DNA of 64,000 nucleotides from Sphingobacterium sp. HMA12. Its GTDB lineage: Bacteria > Bacteroidota > Bacteroidia > Sphingobacteriales > Sphingobacteriaceae. The notes below the pieces were generated by a model. That model ran no database searches. It saw nothing but the letters and a program-made list of their open reading frames with translations, and was not told the DNA's origin. The stretch's first letter is position 1. Each line of letters opens with the position of its first letter. Of the stretch, positions 1 to 8,929 are shown one piece after another. A program made the position numbers and the translations under genes. The stretch covers positions 62,001 to 126,000 of the forward strand of contig NZ_BEYR01000003.1 in the NCBI RefSeq assembly GCF_002933815.1, read 5' to 3'.

Positions 1-177
1 TGCGGTTTCTACTGTTCCCTCCACTTTGGTAAACTGACCGTCAACGAAGCTGATTCCAAGGTGTTTTACATCGAATCTTGCATTGGTATGTCCGGGGTCT
101 GCCGACCATTTTACTTGTGCTACAGCAACATTAACCATTAATACTGCTACTGCCAGAAATTGGAAAAATCTATTCAT
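1..177 (-). CDS. YceI-like secreted protein, N-terminal part (cut by window edge)
   Basis: The ATG is at 177 and the frame is open to base 1, giving the first 59 residues. A hydrophobic signal peptide (MNRFFQFLAVAVLMVNVAVA) is followed by WSADPGHTNARFDVKHLGI and a G-x-F pattern. That is the usual opening of YceI-family lipocalin-like proteins, which bind isoprenoid-type lipids in the periplasm. The C-terminal two thirds lie outside the window. The neighbouring Crp/Fnr regulator is on the same strand 108 bases upstream and could control it, which is inference. Family assignment rests on a short stretch, so confidence is moderate. Confidence 0.7.
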   Translation of the reverse strand, partial: MNRFFQFLAVAVLMVNVAVAQVKWSADPGHTNARFDVKHLGISFVDGQFTKVEGTVETA

Positions 178-284
178 GTTGTTTTCTATTTGTTTATTTA
201 TCAAACGTTTAATTGTTTAGAATGTTTGTTTGAACAAGCTTTTGCAAAGGTGGGATAATCTTAAATAGAAAAAATTGATGTAGA

Positions 285-872
285 TCAAGAATTTCGATTG
301 GGCTTTAAAATTTGTCTTTTTAGACGGCTCAAAAACTCTTGTGTGACCCCGAGATAGGAGGCCAGTTGCATATTTGATATCCGCGGATAGATTTTAGGAT
401 ACCTTTTGATAAAATCCAGGTAGCGTTCCTGGGCCGTAAAACCTATGCTTGATATGATACGGTGCTGGGAGGCGATTTGTGCCCGTTGGGCCATAATTCT
501 GGAAAGCTTCTCATAGATCGGATGGTCCTCGTACAGTTTGTCTTTATCTGTTTTCGATAAGGTAAGTACAACCGAATCTTCCAGGGCCTGGATATTCTGC
601 AGGGCCGGTTCCTGAGAATTAAAACTGGCAATATCACCCACCCACCAGTCTTCGATGGCAAACTGTAGGATATGTTCGATACCATCGGCTGTGACATAGA
701 ATGACTTAAACAGCCCGCTGACGACATAGGCCTCGTAGTGACAGATTTCACCGGCCCTTAAAAAGTATTCCTTTTTCTTGATTTTTCTGACATGATAACG
801 CGATATAATATCATTTAATTCTTCTTCGCTGACATTGATGCGCTGCTTGACAAATTCCTTGAATTGTTCCAT
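285..872 (-). CDS. Crp/Fnr family transcriptional regulator
   Basis: A 195-residue protein with an N-terminal cyclic-nucleotide-binding-like beta domain (about residues 10-120; pattern YFLRAGEICHYEAYVVSGLFK) and a C-terminal winged helix (about 140-190; SNMQLASYLGVTQEFLSRLK as recognition helix). This is the compact Bacteroidota Crp/Fnr type. It usually lacks both the cAMP-binding residues and the Fnr cysteines; no cysteine cluster is visible here, so the ligand is unknown. I chose the ATG at 872. The frame is open to a TTG at 932, but that adds a poorly conserved 20-residue extension. It lies just upstream of the YceI-like gene on the same strand and may regulate it. Confidence 0.85.
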   Translation of the reverse strand: MEQFKEFVKQRINVSEEELNDIISRYHVRKIKKKEYFLRAGEICHYEAYVVSGLFKSFYVTADGIEHILQFAIEDWWVGDIASFNSQEPALQNIQALEDSVVLTLSKTDKDKLYEDHPIYEKLSRIMAQRAQIASQHRIISSIGFTAQERYLDFIKRYPKIYPRISNMQLASYLGVTQEFLSRLKRQILKPNRNS

Positions 873-1147
873 TAGAGTGTAAAATACGAAATTTTGCACT
901 GCTAATTTAATAAGCCGGTTGATTTCAGCCAATTTTAAAACAAAATAATTTATGCTGCCGAGGATAGGATAAAAAATAGCTGTATTTGCTGGATACTAAT
1001 AATATGAAGACCCAGGAATCCATTGATTGAACATTTTGGTGTAATATTTGAACAAAGGAAATGGAATTCAACTTGGTTTCATCAATAATTGGTATCTTTT
1101 ATTGAAATTTTAAATTTTGGTAGAAGTCCAACGTTAAACATGTTCTA

Positions 1148-1687
1148 ATGAAGTTTGTAGCACCTAATAAACTTGAAAATGATAAGGTCGTATTAAAATT
1201 GATTGGCCCGGACGATTTTGATGTCCTGTATCAAGTGGCCAAAGATCCGTTGATATGGGAGCAACACCCGAATAAAGACCGCTGGAAAGAAGATGTCTTT
1301 CGTTCTTTTTTTGATGCGGCACTGGAAAGTAAAGCAGCTTACCTTATTTTGGATAAAGCAACGGGCGAATGCATAGGAAGCACCCGTTACTATGGTTTAA
1401 ATGAGGCTGAAAAGTCTATTTTTGTTGGCTTTACCTTTTATGCAAGAGCCTATTGGGGGGCGGGAATAAATCCTTTGGTCAAGGAAATGATGTTTGACTT
1501 TGCCTTTAATTTTGTGGATAGGATCTATTTGCATGTAGGCGCCGAAAATTACCGTTCACAAAAAGCGGTAGAACGTTTGGGTGCGAGCAAGGTGGCTGAA
1601 AAAATGGTCTCTTATGTCAACGAGCCCGAACGCAAGAATTTTGAATATGCCCTGGATAAGTCCACATGGCTCAGAGCCAAGCGATAA
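1148..1687 (+). CDS. GNAT family N-acetyltransferase (RimJ/RimL type)
   Basis: A 179-residue single-domain acetyltransferase. It opens with LENDKVVLKLIGPDDFDVLYQVAKDP, typical of the RimJ/RimL-like Acetyltransf_3 group. The central strand carries GFTFYARAYWGAGINPLVKE, the acetyl-CoA pyrophosphate loop, and the end has NYRSQKAVERLGASK. Such proteins acetylate N-terminal or side-chain amines of proteins or small molecules, but the acceptor cannot be read from the sequence. It stands alone on the plus strand between minus-strand genes, so it is probably monocistronic. Confidence 0.88.
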   Translation: MKFVAPNKLENDKVVLKLIGPDDFDVLYQVAKDPLIWEQHPNKDRWKEDVFRSFFDAALESKAAYLILDKATGECIGSTRYYGLNEAEKSIFVGFTFYARAYWGAGINPLVKEMMFDFAFNFVDRIYLHVGAENYRSQKAVERLGASKVAEKMVSYVNEPERKNFEYALDKSTWLRAKR

Positions 1688-1707
1688 ACAGCTGTTTTGT
1701 AGCTGAA

Positions 1708-2109
1708 TTATCCCTTGACACCACTCAATATGCTGCCGATAATAACAGTCAAGACAATCAATGTAATGATGATATAGAGTTTATCTTTTTCAATAACAAA
1801 ACCGAAGAGGGAGCCAATTACCCGTACAATCGGCGTACAAATCAAGAGCAAAACCCCAAGTTGTATAATTTGGGGGATATTTTTGTTGAATACACCAACG
1901 ATGATCCCATGGATGGTGGTATTGGATTTTCCCTCACCGATAAAGTCTCTGTAGTTGGGAACTGAATCCTGTCCATGGACAACCAGATACCAGATGCCGC
2001 CGATCACCAGGATGGAGGAGGCCAGGATAACGCCTATGCGTAAAATTTGTCCCACCAAAAGTGAGATATCCTTATCACCCCAATAGTTTTTTGAAAATAC
2101 CTGTTTCAT
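1708..2109 (-). CDS. DUF1634 membrane protein
   Basis: A 133-residue inner-membrane protein with three predicted helices (about residues 20-42, 75-95, 105-130), including ILASSILVIGGIWYLVV and LLLICTPIVRVIGSLFGF. This matches DUF1634, a family that almost always sits beside a TauE/SafE exporter, as here: the exporter ends 60 bases upstream on the same strand. It is therefore probably an accessory subunit of that transporter, which is inference from conserved neighbourhood. I use the ATG at 2109; the longer frame begins with TTG at 2115. It ends 20 bases from the convergent GNAT stop. Confidence 0.82.
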   Translation of the reverse strand: MKQVFSKNYWGDKDISLLVGQILRIGVILASSILVIGGIWYLVVHGQDSVPNYRDFIGEGKSNTTIHGIIVGVFNKNIPQIIQLGVLLLICTPIVRVIGSLFGFVIEKDKLYIIITLIVLTVIIGSILSGVKG

Positions 2110-2169
2110 CTGCAAATTGCCTACGTCATAGACGAACGCATTATTTCTCGTCTTTAAAGACTTACCCGC

Positions 2170-3003
2170 TTAAAATTTTTGTTGAAAACCATTAAAAATC
2201 ATCTCCAGTGCAACCAATGTGATGGCTACAGCGAAAATAATACGTAAGGTCTTGGGGTTCATCCGTTTCAAAAGCTTAGACCCAGTAATAGCGCCACAAA
2301 GTACACCAAGAATGACGGGAAAGGCAATCCCCGGATCCATATAACCACGTTGTAAATAAACCACAGCTGAAGCCGCCGCTGTCACGCCGATCATAAAATT
2401 ACTTGTTGTAGTACTTACTTTAAACGGAATTTTCATCATGCTGTCCATGGCGAGTACTTTGAGGGAACCTGAACCTATGCCCAGTAGTCCCGAGAGCACC
2501 CCGGCAATGCCCATCAATGAAAAGCCACCAACGACATTAGTCAATTTATAGGGAACAAGCTTGCCTTCCGAGGGATAGGTACTGTTCAGTTTTAACTTTT
2601 CGGCCAAAGCCGAACCACCGGACAGCGCATGTTCATTTTTCTTGCGCACCGTCATTGCAGCCGAAAAGATCAATACCACACCAAAGATAATGGCAATGGT
2701 GTTGGTGGGCATGTAGATCGCGATAACCGCACCAATGACAGCGCCGATTGTAGTTGCGATTTCCAAAAACATCCCGAGCCGAATATTGGTGATCCCTTCT
2801 TTGACATAAGCCGTGGCTGCACCCGAAGAGGTTGCTATTGAAGCCAGTAATGCTGCCCCAATGGCGTAACGGATGTCAACGTGAAACAGGAGGGTCAGCA
2901 ATGGAATGACGACGACCCCTCCCCCCAAGCCAGTCAGCGAACCTAAGAGTCCTGCTACAAATGCACCCAAAAGAAGGATGAGTGTAAAGGTGAGAATAGT
3001 CAT
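2170..3003 (-). CDS. TauE/SafE family sulfite/anion exporter
   Basis: A 277-residue polytopic membrane protein with about eight helices arranged as two halves, each opening with a glycine-rich motif (LLGSLTGLGGGVVVIPLL near residue 20; SGLLGIGSGSLKVLAMD near residue 170). This internal duplication is the hallmark of the TauE/SafE (TSUP) family, which moves sulfite, sulfoacetate or related anions. The substrate is not readable. It is transcribed with the DUF1634 gene. Its roughly 225-base leader contains a strong nested stem-loop (3129-3201), so leader-mediated regulation is possible. Confidence 0.9.
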   Translation of the reverse strand: MTILTFTLILLLGAFVAGLLGSLTGLGGGVVVIPLLTLLFHVDIRYAIGAALLASIATSSGAATAYVKEGITNIRLGMFLEIATTIGAVIGAVIAIYMPTNTIAIIFGVVLIFSAAMTVRKKNEHALSGGSALAEKLKLNSTYPSEGKLVPYKLTNVVGGFSLMGIAGVLSGLLGIGSGSLKVLAMDSMMKIPFKVSTTTSNFMIGVTAAASAVVYLQRGYMDPGIAFPVILGVLCGAITGSKLLKRMNPKTLRIIFAVAITLVALEMIFNGFQQKF

Positions 3004-3128
3004 ATGTTTTGTGTGTTAATCCAGCGGTATCAGATAAACCCTGGAAGATAATTTGTGTAAACTTAAGGGCTTTTTGTTGTTTTTGAAACTTTATGACCCG
3101 AATAGATACAAATGTTACATCAATAGTT

Positions 3129-3201
3129 GCCCCATTGCATCCGGCGAAAGAGATGCTGCCTGACACCTCACGGCGTAGGCAGCATCGGCGACCACTAGGG
3201 G
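3129..3201 (-). promoter_or_regulatory. Structured leader candidate upstream of the TauE/SafE gene
   Basis: On the minus strand a perfect 9-bp stem (GATGCTGCC with GGCAGCATC, plus-strand arms 3152-3160 and 3178-3186) closes a 17-base loop. A CCCC/GGGG pair (3130-3133 with 3198-3201) could close an outer helix. It lies 130-200 bases before the exporter ATG and is far more GC-rich than the rest of the leader. I could not match it to SAM, TPP, cobalamin, fluoride or Moco riboswitch cores by eye. It could equally be the terminator-proximal structure of the upstream efflux operon, though no U-tract follows. Confidence 0.35.
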
Positions 3202-3230
3202 TCTATGTATAATATATAAAATGGACACGA

Positions 3231-6200
3231 TTAATCTGTGAAGCTTTGTTGTGTTTTTTCTGTCCGGTTGAACATATCATAGATGATCGGAAATATCAGC
3301 AGGGTCAGGATCGTTGCGGATATCAGTCCACCGATAATGACAATCGCCAGTGGCTTTTGTGATTCCGAACCTATACCCGTGGACAACGCCGCCGGCAATA
3401 GTCCAATGGAAGCCATTAATGCAGTCATGACGACGGGGCGCGTACGGGATTTGACTCCTTTGTAGATAGACTGATCGTTGGGGAGCCCATCTTTCTTGTT
3501 CTGATGGAATTCGGAGATCAGAATAACCCCATTCTGTATACATATCCCAAATAAGGCAATCATGCCTACGCCTGCGGAGATGCCGAAATTCATGCCAGTT
3601 ACGTGTAGGGCAATAATTCCGCCGATCAGCGCAAAGGGAACGTTGGCCAGGACAAGCAGAGAATCTTTGATATTTCCGAATAAGATAAACAGTAAAAAGA
3701 AGATCAAAACTAAGCTGATCGGTACCACTTGGGCCAGGCGATGTGTCGCCCGTTGCTGATTTTCAAACTGCCCTGTCCAGCCAATGGAATAACCATCGGG
3801 CAATTTGATCTTGCTGACCTTCTGCTGGGCTTCGGCAATGGTACTTCCCAGGTCGCGATCACGAATGGAGAATTTGATGCCGATATAACGTTTGATATTA
3901 TCCCGATAAATAAAAGCCGCGCCGTTGTCCTTTTCGATCGTAGCGATGCTTTTTAATGGAATAAGCGTACCATCCCCACAGGGAACCATCAACTGGGCAA
4001 TGTCTTTTTCGGTCTTCCGATATTCTGGTGCATAACGCAAGCGAATATTAAATTTACGTTCCCCATCGTATAGGACGGATGCCGTCTTTCCACCGAAAGC
4101 CATTTCCAGGACTGCCTGTGCATCTGCCGGCAGTACGTTAAATGCAGCCATACGTGTTCTGTCAAGGATAACACTGACCTCGGGTTGGCCGATGTTCAGG
4201 ATAATGCCCGGTTCCTTGATGCCCTGAATGTCCTTGATCTGCGCAAAGACCTCTTTGGACAGACGGTCCAGGGTGGCGAGGTTGTCACCAAAGATCTTAA
4301 TTCCATTTTCAGCCTTAAATCCGGCTACGGCTTCGGCAACGTTGTCCGAAATAGGCTGCGAGTAGTTGTAGGTGATGCCTTGGTACTGCTTGAGTTTATG
4401 ATCCATTTCTTCAATCAGCTGATCCATGGTGATTTTTCGCGTCCATTCTTCCTTGGGTTTCAGGGCCACGGCAAATTGCACAAAACCAAATCCATTTGGA
4501 TCCGTTCCATCATTGCTACGTCCGGTTTGTGATAACACACCTGTTACCTCCGGAAAAGATTCCAGTGTTGTTTTTAACACTTTGGTTGTTTTGACCGATT
4601 CCTTGAGCGATGTGCTCATCGGCATTTCGGCGGTGACCCAGAGCGATCCCTCATTCAGGGTAGGTAAAAACTCAGTACCCAGGAATTTTGAAGAAAATAG
4701 TACAACAGCCAGAATTGCCAATGCCACCGTTAAACTCAAACGTTTGTTACGAAATGTAAATCCAAAACCTTTGGCGACGATTCTGTTCCAAAACTCCACA
4801 AAGGGATTGTGCCGCTCTTTAACATTCTTGTTTAATAAAATATGGGACAGAGCCGGCACCAGGGTCAGCGTAAATAACAATGCGCCCAATAAGGCAAATC
4901 CTAATGTAAATGCCAAGGGTGAAAACATCTTGCCTTCTACTTTCTGAAAGGAGAATATCGGGATCAATGAGGTGATGATAATCAGTTTGGAGAAGAAAAT
5001 GGCTTTTCCCAATCCAATACCTGTCTGTTTGATCCAGCCCGCTTTAGCCATCTTATTGAATTTTTCCATCCCCAATTTATGGGCCTTATGATCCAGCATC
5101 ACAAATATCCCCTCCACCATAACCACGGCGCCATCGATGATAATTCCGAAATCTACCGCTCCCAGCGAAAGTAAGTTCGCGCTCATGCCGGCCAGTTTGA
5201 GACATAGGAAAGCAAATAGTAGTGCAAGCGGAATGATAATGGAAACGATTACGGTGGTGCGCCAGTCGGCCATAAAAAGCAATACCATTAAGGTGACAAG
5301 CACAATCCCTTCGATCAGGTTATGCATGACCGTGTGGGTTGTGAAATCCATTAGGTTGTCGCGGTCGTAGAACGTTTGCATTTTAACATCCTTGGGCAAT
5401 ATCTTGTCGTTCAGTTCGGCAATCTTTTCTTTTACGGCCGTCAATACTTCCCGGGGATTTTCGCCTTTACGCATGACGACGGTACCGGCAACAACATCGT
5501 CACTTTTTCCAAAACCTGCCTGTCCGACCCTTGGCATGGAACTTTCTTTTACCTCGGCCACATTTTTGACAAACACTGGATTTCCACGTTCGTTGATCAC
5601 GGTAATGTTTTCGATGTCACTAATGGAATTGACCAGACCGATACCACGAACGACATAAGATTGGCCACTTTTTTCGATGACATCACCACCAACATTGAGG
5701 TTGCTTTTGCTGACAGCATCGTAGACCTGTAGGGGGGTAAGATTATATTTGTCGAGCTTGATGGGATCGGTACTGATCTCATAGACGAGATCCTGTCCGC
5801 CAAACACATTGATGTCGGCGACACCGGGGACACCGCGCAAGGCGCGGTCAATGACCCAAGTTTGTAGGGTCAGAAGATCCCGTGAGTTGCGCTGGTCACT
5901 GTGTAAGGTATACCTGAATATTTCACCGGTAGGACCGTAGGGTGGCTGTACCTCGGGATCAATATCCTCCGGTAGACTGACCGAGCGCAGCAAGTTGTTG
6001 ACCTGATTGCGCGCAAAGGTGTCATCCACACCGTCGTCAAAAATAATTTTGACAATGGAAAGCCCAAACATAGTGGTACTGCGGATACTGGTTTTCTTCT
6101 GAACGGTACTCATGCCCAGCTCAATGGGCGTGGTCACAAAACGCTCAACCTCTTCGGCGCTCCGGCCATTCCATTGGGTGATGATGGTAATCTGGGTATT

Positions 6201-6338
6201 GGTGACATCTGGAAATGCTTCAATGGGCATGCTTTTGAAACTGATAAAACCAGCAATAGCCAAGATACCGACCCAAATAAAGGTAAACGCTTTATTTTTT
6301 ATGGAAAAGGCAATGATATTTTTAATGAATTTGTTCAT
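3231..6338 (-). CDS. czcA: CzcA-type heavy-metal RND efflux pump, inner-membrane permease
   Basis: A 1035-residue RND permease of the heavy-metal efflux (HME) subgroup. It has an N-terminal helix, a large periplasmic porter domain, a TM2-6 block (about residues 335-500), a second porter domain, and a TM8-12 block (about 860-1025). Near residue 400, TM4 carries DFGIIIDGAVVMVEG. The D..D..E pattern matches the CzcA proton-relay residues rather than the CusA Cu/Ag version, so divalent cations such as Zn, Co, Cd or Ni are the likely cargo. The gene is last in a minus-strand unit after the adaptor and TolC genes, with a 21-base gap to the adaptor. Length is normal for the family. Confidence 0.93.
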   Translation of the reverse strand: MNKFIKNIIAFSIKNKAFTFIWVGILAIAGFISFKSMPIEAFPDVTNTQITIITQWNGRSAEEVERFVTTPIELGMSTVQKKTSIRSTTMFGLSIVKIIFDDGVDDTFARNQVNNLLRSVSLPEDIDPEVQPPYGPTGEIFRYTLHSDQRNSRDLLTLQTWVIDRALRGVPGVADINVFGGQDLVYEISTDPIKLDKYNLTPLQVYDAVSKSNLNVGGDVIEKSGQSYVVRGIGLVNSISDIENITVINERGNPVFVKNVAEVKESSMPRVGQAGFGKSDDVVAGTVVMRKGENPREVLTAVKEKIAELNDKILPKDVKMQTFYDRDNLMDFTTHTVMHNLIEGIVLVTLMVLLFMADWRTTVIVSIIIPLALLFAFLCLKLAGMSANLLSLGAVDFGIIIDGAVVMVEGIFVMLDHKAHKLGMEKFNKMAKAGWIKQTGIGLGKAIFFSKLIIITSLIPIFSFQKVEGKMFSPLAFTLGFALLGALLFTLTLVPALSHILLNKNVKERHNPFVEFWNRIVAKGFGFTFRNKRLSLTVALAILAVVLFSSKFLGTEFLPTLNEGSLWVTAEMPMSTSLKESVKTTKVLKTTLESFPEVTGVLSQTGRSNDGTDPNGFGFVQFAVALKPKEEWTRKITMDQLIEEMDHKLKQYQGITYNYSQPISDNVAEAVAGFKAENGIKIFGDNLATLDRLSKEVFAQIKDIQGIKEPGIILNIGQPEVSVILDRTRMAAFNVLPADAQAVLEMAFGGKTASVLYDGERKFNIRLRYAPEYRKTEKDIAQLMVPCGDGTLIPLKSIATIEKDNGAAFIYRDNIKRYIGIKFSIRDRDLGSTIAEAQQKVSKIKLPDGYSIGWTGQFENQQRATHRLAQVVPISLVLIFFLLFILFGNIKDSLLVLANVPFALIGGIIALHVTGMNFGISAGVGMIALFGICIQNGVILISEFHQNKKDGLPNDQSIYKGVKSRTRPVVMTALMASIGLLPAALSTGIGSESQKPLAIVIIGGLISATILTLLIFPIIYDMFNRTEKTQQSFTD

Positions 6339-6359
6339 TCTCGTAAATGCTAATGCTGA

Positions 6360-7451
6360 TTAATTATTCAGGGCTCTATAGATCAAAAGTTTATTGTTAA
6401 CGATCACTTGCTCACCTTCCTGTAGACCGGTACTGATGTACGTAGTTTCTTCATTTTGTTTCAGTGGTTGGATCTCATGGATCTTGATGTCATTTTGCGA
6501 TTTATAGACTAAGACAAAATACTTGTTCTGATCAAAAATAACCGCATCTGAAGGAATGGCAAGGGCCTGTGTATTCGAGTGATGCAATACCTTGATCGTC
6601 GCTTTACTGTCCGGAATAAGCAGGCCATTTTTGTTGTCCAGAACAACACGGGCTTGCATGGCATTGGTTTGCGGATCGATGATCTTAAAAATCTTGTCGA
6701 TGCTGCCTTCAAACTTTTTGTCGGGGTAGCTCAGCGTGGATACAATGGCCGGCATGCCCATGCTGATCTTATCGATATCCGTTTCATTGACATTGAGGAT
6801 CGCCCAGACATCTTTGGTGTTGGCAACATCAAAGATGTTGTCGCTGCGGTCACTGCGCAATTGCATATCCTTATTGATATTTTTTTGAACGATATATCCG
6901 TCAATAGGGGATACAACCGAATAGATATTGCCCGTACGCACATTGTAGATCTGGCTGACAGCTTCTGAACGGCGCAGCTGCTCCTTGGCTTTCGTCAACT
7001 GTCCCTTGGCCTCCAACATATCTTTGTCGGTGCTCAGTTTACCATTGTACATATCCTCAGCCACGCGGTAATTCTTTTCGGCCAGCAGCACATCTGTCTT
7101 TGCGTCCGATAAATCTTTCTGTATACCGGCGACTTCTGTGCTTCGGATCGTTGCGAGTACCTGCCCCTTATGGACATAATCCCCTAACGATACATTGACG
7201 GACACGACATTCCCGCCAACCAATGGAAAGATGTCAATGTAATTGTTCTGATCGGCCGATATCTTACCAAAGAAGTTCAGTTCCTCCGTTACATTTTCTT
7301 TTTTTACAGTAGCAAAACTCGTCGATTTGAGCATTGTTTCGCTGATTTCAAAGCCTTTGACAATCGTTGAATTGTCCTTTTCTTTGTGATGCTGGCAAGC
7401 GCATAAGAATACGATTGCAGCGGTGCTTAGGAGAAGTTGTTTAGTTGACAT
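6360..7451 (-). CDS. czcB: CzcB/CusB-type periplasmic adaptor (membrane fusion lipoprotein)
   Basis: A 363-residue adaptor that links the RND pump to the outer-membrane channel. The lipobox (IVFLCACQ, Cys about residue 19) predicts a lipoprotein. A biotinyl-lipoyl-like half (SLGDYVHKGQVLATI), a helical hairpin (about 115-155), the second half-motif (VVSPIDGYIVQKNINKD) and a beta-barrel follow in the usual order. There is no C-terminal metallochaperone domain. The start overlaps the end of the upstream TolC gene by 11 bases, suggesting translational coupling. It is part of the CzcCBA-like operon. Confidence 0.92.
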   Translation of the reverse strand: MSTKQLLLSTAAIVFLCACQHHKEKDNSTIVKGFEISETMLKSTSFATVKKENVTEELNFFGKISADQNNYIDIFPLVGGNVVSVNVSLGDYVHKGQVLATIRSTEVAGIQKDLSDAKTDVLLAEKNYRVAEDMYNGKLSTDKDMLEAKGQLTKAKEQLRRSEAVSQIYNVRTGNIYSVVSPIDGYIVQKNINKDMQLRSDRSDNIFDVANTKDVWAILNVNETDIDKISMGMPAIVSTLSYPDKKFEGSIDKIFKIIDPQTNAMQARVVLDNKNGLLIPDSKATIKVLHHSNTQALAIPSDAVIFDQNKYFVLVYKSQNDIKIHEIQPLKQNEETTYISTGLQEGEQVIVNNKLLIYRALNN

Positions 7452-8769
7452 GGCTTGAATTGAATATAGGTGTTTGCGCCAAGTAGTTCAGCTGCTCGGC
7501 ATTGAGGATAATTTCCTTTTTCATATCGTAAAGTTTGAGGATGGATATTCGGTAGCTATCCATAAAATCGGTAAATTCAACAAGGGAGATATTGCCTTTT
7601 CTGAAATTGCTGAATACGCCATCGTAGACCACTGCAATATTGTGGAGATCATCGGCAGTGATGCTGAAGTATTGATTATATTGATTTTCCCAAGACTGAT
7701 AGTTGGAACGGATCTGTGATTCCAACAGTTGCCGTTGTACCTCGATATTCTTTTTCGCTTCTTCTTCGGCATATTTGGCCTTGATGATATTTCCTTTGTT
7801 TTGTTTCCATAGTGGCAGCGGAATGGCTGCTTTCAGATTCAGTTCATTGTGAAACGTTCCGCCGTTTTGGCTGTATTCTATGCCTAGATTAATATCGGGC
7901 GTATTCAGGGACTTTTGCCATTTTGTAAATAGTTGTGAACTTTCTGCAGTTTTTAATGCAAATTGATAGTCCGCATTATTTTCCAGTGCAAGATCGAACA
8001 CTTTGTCAATGCCCATTGTCGGTTTGATTGCCAGTTCCCGATCTGCTTCGGTGTCCGATAGATTAGGGAGTACATCTTCCTGATTGGAAAGTAGAACTCT
8101 TAACTGCTGCTGCATACCGATAATGGTATTGGTGGCACTTGTTTTTTCATTGGTAAGATCGATGGCCATGGTCTGCAATCGAACCTGATCCCGAAGAGAT
8201 ACGTTCCCCTTTTTTCCTTCTTCTTTGTATGCGGTCAATAGGCTGTTAAGGTAATCGAGTTGTATATTGATATCCGCCAGTTTATGTTGTTCGAAATACA
8301 GGGAATAAAAAGTTGTCCGTAACTGTGCACGCAGGCTAGCCAGTAATTGGCTGAATTGCAATTTGGAGAGTGCTACATTTGAACGGGCAAACTCCACCTC
8401 ATTTCTTTTTTTTCCGCCTAGATAGAGCAATTGGGAAATACTGGCATCTTTTGATGCTCCAACATGAAATGCCTTTTTATTTTGTGGATCATAGCCATTA
8501 ACAGCGACCTCCAACTGAGGAAGCTCCCAGATCTTGGCTTGAATGACATCGGCTTCGGCTTGACTGATATCATATTGCTGCGCCAATAATGAAAGATTGT
8601 TCTTGCGAAACGCTTCTTCACATTCAAGAAGCGTCATCTTGATGCCGGCAGATTGCAACATTGTTTTGGTCGCTGTATGCTCTGGTTGACTAAGGGCTGT
8701 TACCGCTTTCTGTTGAGCAAAAGCCGCACTATTGAGAAGCAATAAAAAAATGATGGTTCTTTTTGTCAT
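7441..8769 (-). CDS. czcC: TolC-family outer-membrane efflux channel (CzcC-like)
   Basis: A 442-residue outer-membrane efflux protein with a signal peptide (MTKRTIIFLLLLNSAAFAQQ) and two long helical repeats typical of TolC proteins. It forms the exit duct for the CzcB/CzcA pair encoded directly after it. I use the ATG at 8769 because the reading frame before it starts only with TTG. The two-component system lies 160 bases upstream on the same strand, so the efflux genes either share its transcript or use a promoter in that gap. Metal identity is inferred from the permease. Confidence 0.9.
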   Translation of the reverse strand: MTKRTIIFLLLLNSAAFAQQKAVTALSQPEHTATKTMLQSAGIKMTLLECEEAFRKNNLSLLAQQYDISQAEADVIQAKIWELPQLEVAVNGYDPQNKKAFHVGASKDASISQLLYLGGKKRNEVEFARSNVALSKLQFSQLLASLRAQLRTTFYSLYFEQHKLADINIQLDYLNSLLTAYKEEGKKGNVSLRDQVRLQTMAIDLTNEKTSATNTIIGMQQQLRVLLSNQEDVLPNLSDTEADRELAIKPTMGIDKVFDLALENNADYQFALKTAESSQLFTKWQKSLNTPDINLGIEYSQNGGTFHNELNLKAAIPLPLWKQNKGNIIKAKYAEEEAKKNIEVQRQLLESQIRSNYQSWENQYNQYFSITADDLHNIAVVYDGVFSNFRKGNISLVEFTDFMDSYRISILKLYDMKKEIILNAEQLNYLAQTPIFNSSHVN

Positions 8770-8929
8770 GTTTATCAAAACTTGTGAAACAAAATAACCG
8801 GTCGAATATTAAAAGCTGCTTAATAAATGCTTAAAAAAACCTTAAAATTTGAGTGCTTGACGACAAATACAAGCTTGTCGGATTGAAATTAGCAGAGAGG
8901 AAAATATAAAAGAAGTTTGTTGGAGTTGC

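Noticed and set aside
2876..3166. 96-codon minus-strand frame in the exporter leader
   Set aside because: It overlaps the start of the exporter gene in another frame, lacks protein-like composition, and coincides with the stem-loop region.
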